A DNA stretch of 64,000 bases from Streptomyces caeruleatus (GCF_001514235.1 NZ_KQ948940.1:124001-188000), one strand, 5' to 3'; positions 49,506 through 58,907 are shown, numbered from the stretch's first letter. The notes: a model not told the origin generated them from the letters alone. Made by a program: numbers and translations.

Positions 49506-50547
49506 ACCGACGCTCGCGGTCGTGGGTGCGACCGGGGCCGTGGGCTCGGTCATGCTCCAGATCCTGTCCCAGCGGGCGGACATCTGGGGCGAGATCCGTC
49601 TGATCGCCTCTCCGCGCTCGGCCGGCCGCAAGCTGGCCGTGCGCGGCGAGCAGGTCGAGGTGGTGGCGCTCACCGAGGAGGCCTTCGCCGGGGTCGACGT
49701 CGCGATGTTCGACGTCCCGGACGAGGTGGCCGCCCGCTGGGCGCCGATCGCCGCCGCCAAGGGCGCGGTGGTGGTCGACAACTCGGGCGCTTTCCGGATG
49801 GACCGGGAGGTGCCCCTCGTCGTCCCCGAGGTCAATCCGCACGCGGTCCGGATGCGGCCGCGCGGGATCGTCGCCAATCCCAACTGCACGACCCTGTCGA
49901 TGATCGTGGCGCTGGGCGCGCTGCACGCCGAGTTCGGGCTGCGCTCCCTGGTGGTCTCCTCGTACCAGGCGGTGAGCGGGGCCGGGCGGGCCGGAGTGGA
50001 GACGCTGCGCCGGCAGATGTCCCTGGTCGCCGGTACGGAACTGGGGACCAGCCCCGGTGACGTACGGCGGGCCGTCGGCGAGAACACCGGGCCGTTCCCG
50101 GAGCCGGTCGCGCTGAACGTCGTGCCGTGGGCCGGGTCGCTGCGCGAGGACGGCTGGTCGTCGGAGGAGATGAAGGTGCGGGACGAGTCCCGCAAGATCC
50201 TCGGGCTGCCGCAGCTGCCGGTCGCGGTGACCTGTGTGCGGGTGCCGGTGCTGACCGGGCACTCGCTGACGGTGCACGCCCGCTTCGAGGGCGAGGTCAC
50301 GGTAGCCAAGGCGCGCGAGATCCTGGCCACCGCGCCGGGGGTCGTGCTGTACGACGACCCGGACGCCGGTGAGTTCCCGACGCCCGCCGACGTGGTGGGC
50401 ACGGACCCGACCTGGGTCGGCCGGGTGCGGCGCGCGCTCGACGATCCGACGGCGCTCGAACTCTTCGTCTGCGGCGACAACCTGCGCAAGGGCGCGGCCC
50501 TCAACACCGCGCAGATCGCGGAGCTGGTGGCGGCGGAGTTCCGGTGA
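49489..50547 (+). CDS. asd: Aspartate-semialdehyde dehydrogenase
   Basis: 352 residues. NADPH-dependent reduction of aspartyl phosphate. LAVVGATGAVGSVMLQIL is the dinucleotide fold, NPNCTTLSMIVAL holds the catalytic Cys133, and VRVPVLTGHSLTVHARFEGE contains the catalytic-type His. The GTG at 49489 yields the normal start VTARPGPTLAVVGATG; the frame remains open upstream only because it crosses the palindromic element. It is co-transcribed with ask. Confidence 0.96.
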   Translation: MTARPGPTLAVVGATGAVGSVMLQILSQRADIWGEIRLIASPRSAGRKLAVRGEQVEVVALTEEAFAGVDVAMFDVPDEVAARWAPIAAAKGAVVVDNSGAFRMDREVPLVVPEVNPHAVRMRPRGIVANPNCTTLSMIVALGALHAEFGLRSLVVSSYQAVSGAGRAGVETLRRQMSLVAGTELGTSPGDVRRAVGENTGPFPEPVALNVVPWAGSLREDGWSSEEMKVRDESRKILGLPQLPVAVTCVRVPVLTGHSLTVHARFEGEVTVAKAREILATAPGVVLYDDPDAGEFPTPADVVGTDPTWVGRVRRALDDPTALELFVCGDNLRKGAALNTAQIAELVAAEFR

Positions 50548-50674
50548 GGACCCGGGTGACACCGGAAATCCCCTGGGCTCCGACGCGTTCGTTTGTAGGA
50601 TCTGTGTGAAAAGTGTGAGCCGATCGATGGTCCGGACCACTTGAACCGGACACTGTCGGCAGTTGAAGATTTTC

Positions 50675-50708
50675 CTCCCCGCTCTGCAACCGCTTGCAGG
50701 GCGGGGAG
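50675..50708. terminator. Terminator-like hairpin after ask-asd
   Basis: CTCCCCGCTCTGCAA pairs with TTGCAGGGCGGGGAG over 15 bp with one G-U pair and a CCGC loop, then CGTCTTT. It lies 127 bp after the asd stop. Confidence 0.7.
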
Positions 50709-50990
50709 CGTCTTTGCGGTCGCCTTCAGGGGACGTGAGGACGCGTTTTTCTGGCGTGGGGACGCCGAATGGGCAGGGCGTGGGGACGCTCTGGCCATAT
50801 GGGACATAAGGGAAGAGCGGGTAGGCATGTGGGCGTTTGACGCACGGTCAGCTGTGCTGCCTGGCGCGAGAGTCACGGTCACTGCGGCCGGAGGGCCGAC
50901 TGTCGCGACTGACGCAAAAGTGACGTCCGGCACGTACAACCCTCACGGGGGGACGCGTGTCCAACAGACGTGGCAGAGGTACTCGACTTC

Positions 50991-51022
50991 TCCCCCACTC
51001 TCGGCTCCGCTCGAGCGGGGGG
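50991..51022. repeat. Dispersed Streptomyces palindromic repeat (CCCCC...CGAGCGGGGGG type)
   Basis: CTCCCCCACTCTCGGCT followed by CGCTCGAGCGGGGGGACC. I recall this short hairpin repeat as common in Streptomyces intergenic DNA. Its presence inside the 5' open frame of the sigma gene is the reason for choosing the downstream start at 51084. Confidence 0.55.
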
Positions 51023-51083
51023 ACCCCCATCGCCAACCCGCGGCACGGCCCTACGGCCGCCCCGCCGGCCCGGCCGATCCCGC

Positions 51084-51686
51084 ATGTCCGGTGCGCCCGG
51101 CGGCATGCCGGTGATCGCGCCCATGCCCGCAGCGCGGCCCGCCCGCATACCCAGTCAGCGTGACGGTGCCGAGGCCGACAACGCCGCGGCGGCCGGCACG
51201 ACCGTCGACCACCTCACCGAGACCTACCGGGCGCACTACCGCTCGCTGCTGGGTCTCGCGGCGCTCCTCCTCGACGACACCGCCTCCTGCGAGGACGTCG
51301 TCCAGGAGGCGTTCATCCGCGTCCACTCCGCGCGCAAGCGCGTCCGGGACCCGGAGAAGACGCTGGCGTACCTCCGCCAGACCGTCGTCAATCTCTCCCG
51401 CTCCGCCCTGCGCCGCCGCATACTCGGCCTGAAGCTGCTGTCCAAGCCGATGCCCGACATGGCGAGCGCGGAGGAGGGGGCGTACGACCAGCTGGAGCGG
51501 GACTCCCTCATCAAGGCGATGAAGGGTCTCCAGCGCCGGCAGCGCGAGGTGCTGGTCCTGCGGTACTTCGCGGACATGACCGAGGCACAGGTCGCCGAGA
51601 CGCTCGGCATCTCACTGGGCTCGGTGAAGGCGTACGGCTCGCGTGGCATCGCCGCGCTGCGGGTCGCCATGGAGGCGCCGGCATGA
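51084..51686 (+). CDS. ECF sigma factor (SigE-like/SigK-type)
   Basis: About 200 residues. Region 2 is TETYRAHYRSLLGLAALLLD, DTASCEDVVQEAFIRVHSAR; the extended linker is RKRVRDPEKTLAYLRQTVVN and LSRSALRRR; region 4 is LERDSLIKAMKGLQRRQREV, LVLRYFADMTEAQVAETLGI, SLGSVKAYGSRGIAALRVAM. The N-terminus before residue 35 is not conserved, and the start may be 50970 (translating a palindromic repeat) or 51084. It overlaps the next gene by 4 bp (ATGA), the classic arrangement of a sigma factor and its membrane partner. Confidence 0.85.
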   Translation: MSGAPGGMPVIAPMPAARPARIPSQRDGAEADNAAAAGTTVDHLTETYRAHYRSLLGLAALLLDDTASCEDVVQEAFIRVHSARKRVRDPEKTLAYLRQTVVNLSRSALRRRILGLKLLSKPMPDMASAEEGAYDQLERDSLIKAMKGLQRRQREVLVLRYFADMTEAQVAETLGISLGSVKAYGSRGIAALRVAMEAPA

Positions 51687-52807
51687 GCGGGGACCATGAC
51701 GAGCGGCCGGACAAGCAACAGCCGAAGCAATCGCACGCTGGGAACGGAACTGTGAACCACGGCCCCGACGACCAGAGCCCCGAGGGGTTCGACTCGGACG
51801 AGCTGGCACTGCGCCGCATGCTGCACCACGCGGTCGACGAGATCGAGCCGCGCGAGGGCACGCTGGACCATCTGCGGCGGGCGGTGCCCGCACGACGGGC
51901 GCGCAAGCGGCAGGCGCTCGTGGGCGCGGCGGCCGCGGTGCTCTTCGTCGGCACCGCCGTTCCGGCCCTGGTGCATGTCTCCAACTCCACCGGCTCCAAC
52001 GTCAACTCGTCGAACGCCGGCCATGGCGAGCAGGCTCAGGGCGGCGCCGGGCAGGGCAAGGAGACGGAGGGCAGCGAGAGCACGTCCGGCGGCACCTCGG
52101 GCAAGGCCGAGGACAAGGGCAAGGGGAACGAGAAGGACGAGGACAAGGGCACCGGTGCCGGCACCGGTGCGGATGCCGGCTCCGGAAGTCCCACCGACCC
52201 CTTGGCGACCAGCCCGGCCGGCGTCGCCGCCTGCACCGCCGAGCAGCTCGGCACGTCCGGTGGGACCACCGACCTGCCCGACTCCTCCGGCACGGTGTAC
52301 GGCACGTTCACCTTCAGCAACGTCTCCACCGCCGACTGCACGGTGAGCGGCCCGGGCTCGGTGGCCCTGACCGCGGGCGGTGCGGCGGACGGCTCGAAGA
52401 TCTCCCAGGCCCGGCACATCGCCGGGGACGCGGCGGTCAGCCTGCCCGACCCTTCCCAGGAACTCACCGCCCTCGTCCTCAAGCCCGGCGACTCCTACCA
52501 GGTCAAGTTCGCCTGGGTCCCGTCGGAGACCTGCCCCACCACGGGCACGAACAACGGCGGCGGCACGGGCGGCCCCGACCCGTCGCCCACCCCGACCCCG
52601 ACCGAGAACGCCACCGGCACCACGGAGGGCACCTCCACGGGCGGCGACACCGGAACCTCCACCCAGCTGATGACGGAGGACACCACGGCCGACGGCAGCG
52701 TCACCATCTCCCTCACCACGGAGGCGGGAGCGCCCACGACCTCGGTGGTCGTGTCCAACGCGTGTGCGGGCGTCGTGTACTGGACGGGCGTGCTTCAGAC
52801 GGTGTGA
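51683..52807 (+). CDS. Single-pass membrane protein, probable anti-sigma partner
   Basis: 374 residues. A cytoplasmic N-terminus (about 1-75, with LALRRMLHHAVDEIEPREGT followed by LDHLRRAVPARRARKR) precedes one transmembrane helix (ALVGAAAAVLFVGTAVPALV, about 76-95), a Ser/Thr/Gly/Lys-rich linker and an extracellular domain with four Cys (AACTAEQLGTSG, TADCTVSGPGSV, SETCPTT, SNACAGVVYW) resembling DUF4232. No ZAS-type HxxxCxxC zinc motif is present, so anti-sigma activity is inferred only from coupling and topology. Confidence 0.75.
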   Translation: MSGDHDERPDKQQPKQSHAGNGTVNHGPDDQSPEGFDSDELALRRMLHHAVDEIEPREGTLDHLRRAVPARRARKRQALVGAAAAVLFVGTAVPALVHVSNSTGSNVNSSNAGHGEQAQGGAGQGKETEGSESTSGGTSGKAEDKGKGNEKDEDKGTGAGTGADAGSGSPTDPLATSPAGVAACTAEQLGTSGGTTDLPDSSGTVYGTFTFSNVSTADCTVSGPGSVALTAGGAADGSKISQARHIAGDAAVSLPDPSQELTALVLKPGDSYQVKFAWVPSETCPTTGTNNGGGTGGPDPSPTPTPTENATGTTEGTSTGGDTGTSTQLMTEDTTADGSVTISLTTEAGAPTTSVVVSNACAGVVYWTGVLQTV

Positions 52808-52862
52808 GGGCCTCCCTGGCGGGCGCCCAGCGCCGCGCCGAGGCCCGTGCCCGGGCCCGCGC

Positions 52863-53669
52863 TCAGGCGTTGGCCTTCTCCTGCGCCGCCGGACCCTCGC
52901 TGGGCTCCCCGTCCGGCAGCAGCCCCAGCTCCGCGTCCCGCAGGGTCTCCACCTCGCGGCGGAGCAGACGGAACCACATGAAGACCACGAAGCCGGCGAA
53001 GACGAACCACTCGCCGGTGTAGCCGAGGTTCTGGAACGCCTTCAGGTCGAGGCCGGTGTCGCTGGCGGCGGTCGCCGGGACCGGCTTCATGCCCGAGTCG
53101 GCCTTGTCGAGGGTGATCCAGGCGTCGTACACGTCGTAGGGCACCAGGTTCACCAGCGTCGCCGCGCTGATCGCTCCCGTCTGGCCGGAGGGCAGGCCGC
53201 CGCGGGCCGGCACGCCGTTCTCCCCGGGCACCTCGGACGCCTGGAGCGCCCCGGTGACCGTGACCTCGCCGGTCGGTGCGGCGGGGGCCTCGGCGCGGTC
53301 GGCGTCGCCGGGCAGCCAGCCCCGCACCACCGGCAGGGCCTTGCCGTCGTCGGTGTGCAGCAGCGTCAGGACGTAGAAGCCCTGCCGGTCGTCCAGCTCC
53401 CGGCCCGGCACGAGCAACTGCTTGCCGTACCGTCCGCTCGCGGTGGCCTGCCTGCCGGACGTCGCCTTGTCCACCGGCAGCAGTTCGGCGAGCGGACGGG
53501 CCGCCTCGTGCTCGGCCTTCTCGGCCAGCTCACCGGCGGTGCGATGGTCCTGCACCCGCGCCTCGAACCGGCTCAGCTGCCAGGACCCCATGAACACGCA
53601 GAAGGGGATGGCGAGCAGCACGAAGACGTTGATCCCCCACCAACGGGGCGTCAGCAGAAACCGGTACAC
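52863..53669 (-). CDS. SURF1 family protein
   Basis: 268 residues. Two transmembrane helices near the ends (WWGINVFVLLAIPFCVFMGS; WFVFAGFVVFMWFRLLRREV) flank an extracytoplasmic domain, the SURF1 layout, with GSWQLSRFEAR and LPVVRGWLPGDADRA as signatures. SURF1 proteins help insert heme a into the aa3-type cytochrome oxidase. It starts with GTG at 53669. No oxidase subunits lie in the window. Confidence 0.92.
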   Translation of the reverse strand: MYRFLLTPRWWGINVFVLLAIPFCVFMGSWQLSRFEARVQDHRTAGELAEKAEHEAARPLAELLPVDKATSGRQATASGRYGKQLLVPGRELDDRQGFYVLTLLHTDDGKALPVVRGWLPGDADRAEAPAAPTGEVTVTGALQASEVPGENGVPARGGLPSGQTGAISAATLVNLVPYDVYDAWITLDKADSGMKPVPATAASDTGLDLKAFQNLGYTGEWFVFAGFVVFMWFRLLRREVETLRDAELGLLPDGEPSEGPAAQEKANA

Positions 53670-53725
53670 GCCCTCAACGGTACGGGGCCGTGCCGGACAC
53701 CGGGCCGCGGGGTCCGGTCCCCTTC

Positions 53726-54100
53726 TCAGTACCGCTCGACGAGGTGCTCACGGCCCGCCGGGGGCTCGTAGGGCTCCGGCCAGAAGTCCGTCACCGCGGC
53801 TATACGGCCGTTCTCGTCCCCCGTGAAGAACGAGATGGCGTACATCTCCTCCAGTCCCACCGTGACGTGGGCCCACGTCACCACCTGACCGGGCTCGGCG
53901 ACGATCCGCTCGATCCGCAGATGCCACTCAGCCGGATACTCCCGGTTGAACCGCACGTACCGCTCCCGCCCGCTGATCCGCTCCCGGGTCTGAGGCAGGT
54001 CGTACACGACGTCCTCGGCGAGCGTCTCGGCGAACGCGTCCCAGTCCCGGGCCTCAGCGGTGGTCCAGAACCTCTCGACTGTCTTGCGCAGATCCGTCAT
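53726..54100 (-). CDS. SnoaL/NTF2-like protein
   Basis: 124 residues of a cone-shaped alpha+beta fold: VERFWTTAEARDWDAFAETL, VYDLPQTRERISGRERYVRF, NREYPAEWHLRIERIVAEPG, and YAISFFTGDENGRIAAVTDF. The domain binds small hydrophobic molecules in polyketide cyclases and related proteins; no catalytic set is evident. It follows SURF1 upstream on the same strand with a 56-bp gap, so co-transcription is possible. Confidence 0.8.
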   Translation of the reverse strand: MTDLRKTVERFWTTAEARDWDAFAETLAEDVVYDLPQTRERISGRERYVRFNREYPAEWHLRIERIVAEPGQVVTWAHVTVGLEEMYAISFFTGDENGRIAAVTDFWPEPYEPPAGREHLVERY

Positions 54101-54228
54101 GCCGAGCAGTCTGCACCCCGGCACTGACAACGGGTCCGACGCCGGGGCTGACGACGCGGTCGCGGAAGTTATCCACAGGCTGGGGGCCTCGCCAGCGGAT
54201 TGTCGGCCGGGCCAGGCACTATGGGGCC

Positions 54229-56082
54229 ATGACTGAGAGCCACGGGTCCGATTCGCGGGATCACCACATGCAGGACAAGGCCACCCCGGACAAGGGCATG
54301 CCGGACTGGGAGAAGCGCTTCCGGGCGCCCCGGGTGTCGCTGCCCGACTGGGCGGAGGACGCCCCGGACCGCTCCTTGTTCGTGTCGAACGCCACAGGGA
54401 CGTACGAGCTGTACGCCTGGGACCGTGCGACGGGCGAGCAGCGCCAGGTGACCGACCGGCAGAACGGCACGACGGACGGCGTGCTCTCCCCGGACGGCGC
54501 GTGGATCTGGTGGTTCGACGACAAGGACGGCGACGAGTTCGGCGTGTGGCGCCGCCAGCCGTTCACCGGCGGCGAGGACGAGCTCGCGGCGCCCGGTCTC
54601 GACCCCTCCTACCCGGCGGGCCTCGCCCTGGGCCGGGACGGCCGTACGGCGATCGTGGGCCGCTCCACGGACGAGGACGGTACGACGATCCATGTGGCCC
54701 GCCTCGGCGAGCCCCCGGTGGAGATCTACCGGCACCGCGAGTCCGCGGGCGTCGGCGACCTCTCGCACGACGGCACGCTGATCGCCGTCGAGCACACCGA
54801 GCACGGCGACGCGATGCACTCGGCGCTGCGCGTCCTGCGCCCCGACGGCAGCGCGGTCGCCGAACTCGACGACACCAAGGGCGGCACCGAGGAACTGGGC
54901 CTGGAGGTCCTCGGCTTCGCCCCGGTGACCGGTGACGCGCGGCTGCTCATCGGGCATCAGCGGCGCGGCCGCTGGGAGCCGCTGGTATGGGACGTGGCGA
55001 CGGGGGAGGAGACGGACCTCGCGCTGGAACTGCCGGGTGACGTCAGCGCGGAGTGGTACCCGGACGGGGCCGGGCTGCTGATCGCACACAGCTTCGAGGC
55101 CCGCAGCGAGCTGTTCCGGTACGACCTGGCGCGGCGCGAGCTGGTGCGCGTCCCGACTCCGGCGGGTTCGGTGTCGGGGGCGACGGCCCGCCCGGACGGC
55201 AGCGTGGAGTACCTGTGGTCGTCGGCGGCGCAGCCGTCGGCGGTGCGCTCGACGACGGGGCGGGTGGTGCTGGATCCGCCCGGCATGAAGTCCCCCGGCT
55301 CGGTCGCGGTGGAGGACGTGTGGGTGGAGGGCCCGGGTGGCCGCATCCACGCGCTGGTGCAGCGGCCGGCCGGCGCCGAGGGTCCGCTGCCGACCGTGTT
55401 CGACATCCACGGCGGCCCGACCTGGCACGACAGCGACTCGTTCGCGGCCGGACCGGCGGCCTGGGTGGACCACGGGTACGCGGTGGTCCGGGTCAACTAC
55501 CGCGGCTCGACGGGCTACGGGCGCGCGTGGACGGACGCGCTCAAGCACCGGGTCGGGCTGATCGAGCTGGAGGACATCGCGGCGGTCCGGGAATGGGCGG
55601 TGACGTCCGGCCTGGCCGACCCGGCCCGGCTGATCCTGACCGGCGGTTCGTGGGGCGGCTATCTCACCCTGCTCGGCCTCGGCACCCAGCCGGACGCGTG
55701 GACGCTGGGCATCGCGGCGGTCCCGGTCGCCGACTACGTCACCGCGTACCACGACGAGATGGAGGCGCTGAAGGCCATGGACCGCACCCTCCTCGGCGGC
55801 ACCCCCGAGGAGGTCCCGGAGCGCTTCGAGGCGTCGTCACCGCTGACCTACGTCGACCAGGTGAAGGCCCCGGTGTACATCTCGGCGGGTGTGAACGACC
55901 CGCGCTGCCCGATCCGCCAGGTCGACAACTACGTGAAGCGCCTGGAGGCCCGCGGTGCGGTGCACGAGGTGTACCGGTACGACGCGGGGCACGGATCGCT
56001 GGTGGTGGACGAGCGGATCAAGCAGGTCCGACTGGAACTGGACTTCGCGGAGCGGCACTTGACGGGTGGGGTCCCGAAGTAG
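54229..56082 (+). CDS. S9 family prolyl-oligopeptidase-type serine peptidase
   Basis: 617 residues, cytosolic (no signal peptide). An N-terminal beta-propeller with repeated WDxATGE-like blades (ELYAWDRATGEQRQVTD, PLVWDVATGEETDL, LFRYDLARRELVRV) is followed by the alpha/beta hydrolase domain: FDIHGGPTWHDSD, YRGSTGYGRAW, ILTGGSWGGYLTLLGL (Ser474), GVNDPRCPIRQ (Asp) and DAGHGSLVVDER (His). Similar enzymes are acylaminoacyl or dipeptidyl peptidases that finish breakdown of short peptides. Monocistronic. Confidence 0.94.
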   Translation: MTESHGSDSRDHHMQDKATPDKGMPDWEKRFRAPRVSLPDWAEDAPDRSLFVSNATGTYELYAWDRATGEQRQVTDRQNGTTDGVLSPDGAWIWWFDDKDGDEFGVWRRQPFTGGEDELAAPGLDPSYPAGLALGRDGRTAIVGRSTDEDGTTIHVARLGEPPVEIYRHRESAGVGDLSHDGTLIAVEHTEHGDAMHSALRVLRPDGSAVAELDDTKGGTEELGLEVLGFAPVTGDARLLIGHQRRGRWEPLVWDVATGEETDLALELPGDVSAEWYPDGAGLLIAHSFEARSELFRYDLARRELVRVPTPAGSVSGATARPDGSVEYLWSSAAQPSAVRSTTGRVVLDPPGMKSPGSVAVEDVWVEGPGGRIHALVQRPAGAEGPLPTVFDIHGGPTWHDSDSFAAGPAAWVDHGYAVVRVNYRGSTGYGRAWTDALKHRVGLIELEDIAAVREWAVTSGLADPARLILTGGSWGGYLTLLGLGTQPDAWTLGIAAVPVADYVTAYHDEMEALKAMDRTLLGGTPEEVPERFEASSPLTYVDQVKAPVYISAGVNDPRCPIRQVDNYVKRLEARGAVHEVYRYDAGHGSLVVDERIKQVRLELDFAERHLTGGVPK

Positions 56083-56156
56083 GACGGATACGGTCGTGCG
56101 GCGACGCGCAGTCGTGCCTCGTCGCACGAACGCCAGGCGCGGGGGAGGTCCGGAGG

Positions 56157-56882
56157 ATGAGGCGTGCGGTGGTCCCGGCCGTGGTGGCGGCCGTGGTGCT
56201 GATGAGCGGCTGCGGCGAGGACGTGCCCGGCTGCGGCTGGGAGAACAGACCGAAGAACTTCCCGGTCGAGGGCGAGAAGCGGCCCGTGCGGATCCGGCCC
56301 AGCGAGCGTCATCCCGGGCTGTCCGGACGCGAGGTGACGGCCGCGCTGCCCCCGCGCCCCGACCGGGACGCCGGCCCCACCGCGCAGGCGCTGTACGACC
56401 TCAGGCGGAAGACGCTCGACATGGTGGGCGAGCTGGGCGAGGTCGAGCCCGGCCGGTGCGAGGGCGGCGAGCTCGCCCTGGAGGTGGGGGCCACCACGCG
56501 CTGCACCGTCACCTACGAGGACGTCGAGGTGCCCTGGCAGGTGAAGATCACCAACGCCGTCCCGCAGGGCCTTGGCGCCCCTTACGGCATCGACTACCAG
56601 TACACCGCCCGGCCGTTGAGAACCGTGGTGCTCGCCCAGGAGGTCTACGACCGGTTCGCCTGGGAGGCAGGGAAGAACGGGCCGGACAGCCTCTCGGCCC
56701 CGAAGGAGCCGCGCTGCGACAGGCTCCCGGAGCTCTTCACCGCCGAGCCCGGCCGGGACACCGGCTACTACTGCCAGAGCCTCGGTTACTCGTGCACCGA
56801 CGGTGACTACGACTTCGAGTGGAGCGACGTGGCGATCCGCGTCGACGAGGAGGGGGCGGTGAGGGTCGGCGGCGGTTCCTAG
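56157..56882 (+). CDS. Putative lipoprotein
   Basis: 241 residues. RRAVVPAVVAAVVLMSGCGE is a type II signal peptide with lipobox MSGC, so the mature protein would be lipid-anchored outside the membrane. The mature part has eight Cys in addition (GCGWENR, GRCEGGEL, TRCTVTY, PRCDRLPE, YYCQSLGYSCTD), suggesting disulphides. The family is not recognised. GGAGG 3-8 bp before the ATG supports the start. It lies downstream of the peptidase by 74 bp. Confidence 0.75.
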   Translation: MRRAVVPAVVAAVVLMSGCGEDVPGCGWENRPKNFPVEGEKRPVRIRPSERHPGLSGREVTAALPPRPDRDAGPTAQALYDLRRKTLDMVGELGEVEPGRCEGGELALEVGATTRCTVTYEDVEVPWQVKITNAVPQGLGAPYGIDYQYTARPLRTVVLAQEVYDRFAWEAGKNGPDSLSAPKEPRCDRLPELFTAEPGRDTGYYCQSLGYSCTDGDYDFEWSDVAIRVDEEGAVRVGGGS

Positions 56883-56951
56883 CAGGGCGGCGTAGCAGAG
56901 CGGCGTAGCAGGACGGCCCACGGCGGTTCACAGCAGGGGGATCACGGCGCG

Positions 56952-58907
56952 CTACGCGCCCTCCCGCTGCCGTGGCCGTCTGCCCAGGAGCTCCGCCAGC
57001 CCCCGGCGGGTCGCCGCCAGGACCACGCGGTCCTCCTTCTGCAGGACATACGAGTCGGGCAGGTCCCACACCCATCCCGACGCGCCGCCCGCCCGGCCGT
57101 CCTCGTAGGCCTCCTCGACGGCGGGTTCCTCGCGGCGCTCGTCGCGGGAGCCGCGGTCCAGGGCCAGGACGCGCCAGGCGCCCGGCCGGAAGGCCTGGCC
57201 GACGGTCCTGTCCTCCAACTGCGGCTGGCCGGCCACCTCGACCGCCGCGAACAGCAGCACGCGGCGTTCGACGGGGATCGCGCCGAGGATCTGGCGGCCC
57301 AGCATCGCCCCGGCGAAGGCGGGCGCGGCGAGGTGGGTCACGCTGCGGCTGCGGGTCAGGGCGTGGGGGTGCGCGGCGCGCAGAGTGCGGTAGACGGCGG
57401 TGGCGAAGTCGTCGTCGTACAGACGCAGGACCACGCGTAGGTCGGGGCGGACGGAGCGGGCGTACAGGGCGGCTTCGAGGTTCGTGGTGTCCGCGCTGGT
57501 CACCGCCAGCAGCGCGTGCGCCCGGTGGATCTTGGCGGCCTCCAGGACGCCTTCCTGGGTGACGTCGCCGAGCACCACCGGCACCCGCAGCCGCCGCGCG
57601 GTCGCCATCCCGCGGGCCTCGGGGTCGGACTCGACGCACACCACGGGGATGTGCAGTTCCCGCAGCCGGGTCAGCACCCGGGTGCCGATCTTGCCGAGGC
57701 CGAGCAGCACGACATGGCCGCCGAGCCCGCGCGGCGGTTTGCGCAGGGCCGAGGCGGTACGGAAGGTGCCGAGGGCCTCCAGCACCGCGGCCAGCAGCAC
57801 GGGGAGCAGCAGCAGCCCGGTCAGCCCGGACAGGAGCTGGAGGATCTGGCGGGCCAGGGACTGGTGGAGCGCGGGTTCGTTGATGGCGAAGAGGTCGAGG
57901 AGGGTCATGTAGGTCGCGTACAGCGGGTGTTCGCCGGTCACCACCGTCAGCGCGACGGCCAGCGCCGCGACACAGCCCACGAGGCCGGCCAGCGACCAGC
58001 GCAGCCGCCGGGAGAACAGTGAGGCGAAGGACGGTACGACACCGCGTCCCGAGGGCAGGGACGGCCCCGCGTACGACACCTGCTCCAGGACGACCGTGCC
58101 CCGGCCCCTCGCCTCCTGGACGGCCTCCGCGTCCGGCAGCAGCAGCGGCCCCTGCTCGCCGCTGCCCTCCGAACCGTCGGCGCCGGCCGGGTCGTTGCTG
58201 GTCGCGGACAGCAGCGCCAGCGTGGCCAGGCCGGCGGCGGGTGACTGCCCGGGGCGCGGGGGCGGGCGTTCGACCGCGCGCAGCAGCAGGCCGTCCGTCT
58301 GGACGACCTTGGTGGTGCCGACGACCGCCGTCGCGGCCAGCGCGGGAGCGGCCGTGTCGGCGTCGGACAGCACGGTCGTGGAGGCGTCCAGGTCGGTGTC
58401 TCCCGCGCCCGTCGCCAACGCGGCCGCCTGGTCCAGGAGTTCCTCGATGTGCTGGCCCAACCGGCGGTTGTACAGGCGCAGGACGAGCCGGAGGCGGGGG
58501 TTGAGGCGGCGGGCGGTCAGGGCGGCGCGGATGTTGGTCTCGTCGTCGTCGTAGACGAGGGCGAGCGCGGCGGCCTGTTCCACACCGGCGTCGGCGAGGG
58601 CGGCCTCGGTGGCCTCGCCGGCCTCCACCACCCGGACGTTTCCGGCGGGTTCGCCGCCGGCGCTCGCCCCGTTCGCACGGCTGACGGCCGCGGTCACCGC
58701 CCCGAGCAGTGCCGCCGACGCGGCCCGGGCCCGGCCCACCACGGGTGGCCGTACCGTGCGCTCGGAGGGCGGCACGACGAGCGTGACCTGTTCGCCGTAC
58801 ACCCCGCGCAACTCGGCGGCCAGCCGGTGCGCCAGCCCGTCGTCGCCGCACACCACCATGTGCGCCGCCGTGTCACTGCCCGGCCGCTGACTCGGAACGC
58901 TCCCCAC
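56952..58907 (-). CDS. Dual-RCK (TrkA-N) NAD-binding channel-like protein
   Basis: About 651 residues. An N-terminal RCK/Rossmann domain (VVCGDDGLAHRLAAELR; VYDDDETNIRAALTARRLNP) is separated by an about 80-residue Ala/Gly-rich insert from two transmembrane helices (LAGLVGCVAALAVALTVVTG; LSGLTGLLLLPVLLAAVLEA), then a second RCK (GGHVVLLGLGKIGTRVLTRL; TSADTTNLEAALYARSVRPD). The loop between the helices has no TVGYG filter. This resembles actinobacterial ion-channel RCK proteins; whether it conducts K+ is open. The start is uncertain: GTG 58907 or ATG 58859. Confidence 0.82.
   Translation of the reverse strand: MGSVPSQRPGSDTAAHMVVCGDDGLAHRLAAELRGVYGEQVTLVVPPSERTVRPPVVGRARAASAALLGAVTAAVSRANGASAGGEPAGNVRVVEAGEATEAALADAGVEQAAALALVYDDDETNIRAALTARRLNPRLRLVLRLYNRRLGQHIEELLDQAAALATGAGDTDLDASTTVLSDADTAAPALAATAVVGTTKVVQTDGLLLRAVERPPPRPGQSPAAGLATLALLSATSNDPAGADGSEGSGEQGPLLLPDAEAVQEARGRGTVVLEQVSYAGPSLPSGRGVVPSFASLFSRRLRWSLAGLVGCVAALAVALTVVTGEHPLYATYMTLLDLFAINEPALHQSLARQILQLLSGLTGLLLLPVLLAAVLEALGTFRTASALRKPPRGLGGHVVLLGLGKIGTRVLTRLRELHIPVVCVESDPEARGMATARRLRVPVVLGDVTQEGVLEAAKIHRAHALLAVTSADTTNLEAALYARSVRPDLRVVLRLYDDDFATAVYRTLRAAHPHALTRSRSVTHLAAPAFAGAMLGRQILGAIPVERRVLLFAAVEVAGQPQLEDRTVGQAFRPGAWRVLALDRGSRDERREEPAVEEAYEDGRAGGASGWVWDLPDSYVLQKEDRVVLAATRRGLAELLGRRPRQREGA

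Larger units (their letters stand above)
50548..51083. other. 536-bp region between asd and the sigma factor gene
   Basis: Open frames here have no recognisable product. It holds a 15-bp-stem hairpin (50675-50708), G-rich direct repeats of GTGGGGACGC type around 50755-50795, and a Streptomyces-style palindromic repeat at 50991-51022. The sigma factor promoter is presumably in 50710-50980. Confidence 0.5.

Noticed and set aside
50641..51114. 157-codon open frame upstream of the sigma factor
   Set aside because: It has no recognisable domain, contains a terminator hairpin and a palindromic repeat, and its start has no ribosome site.
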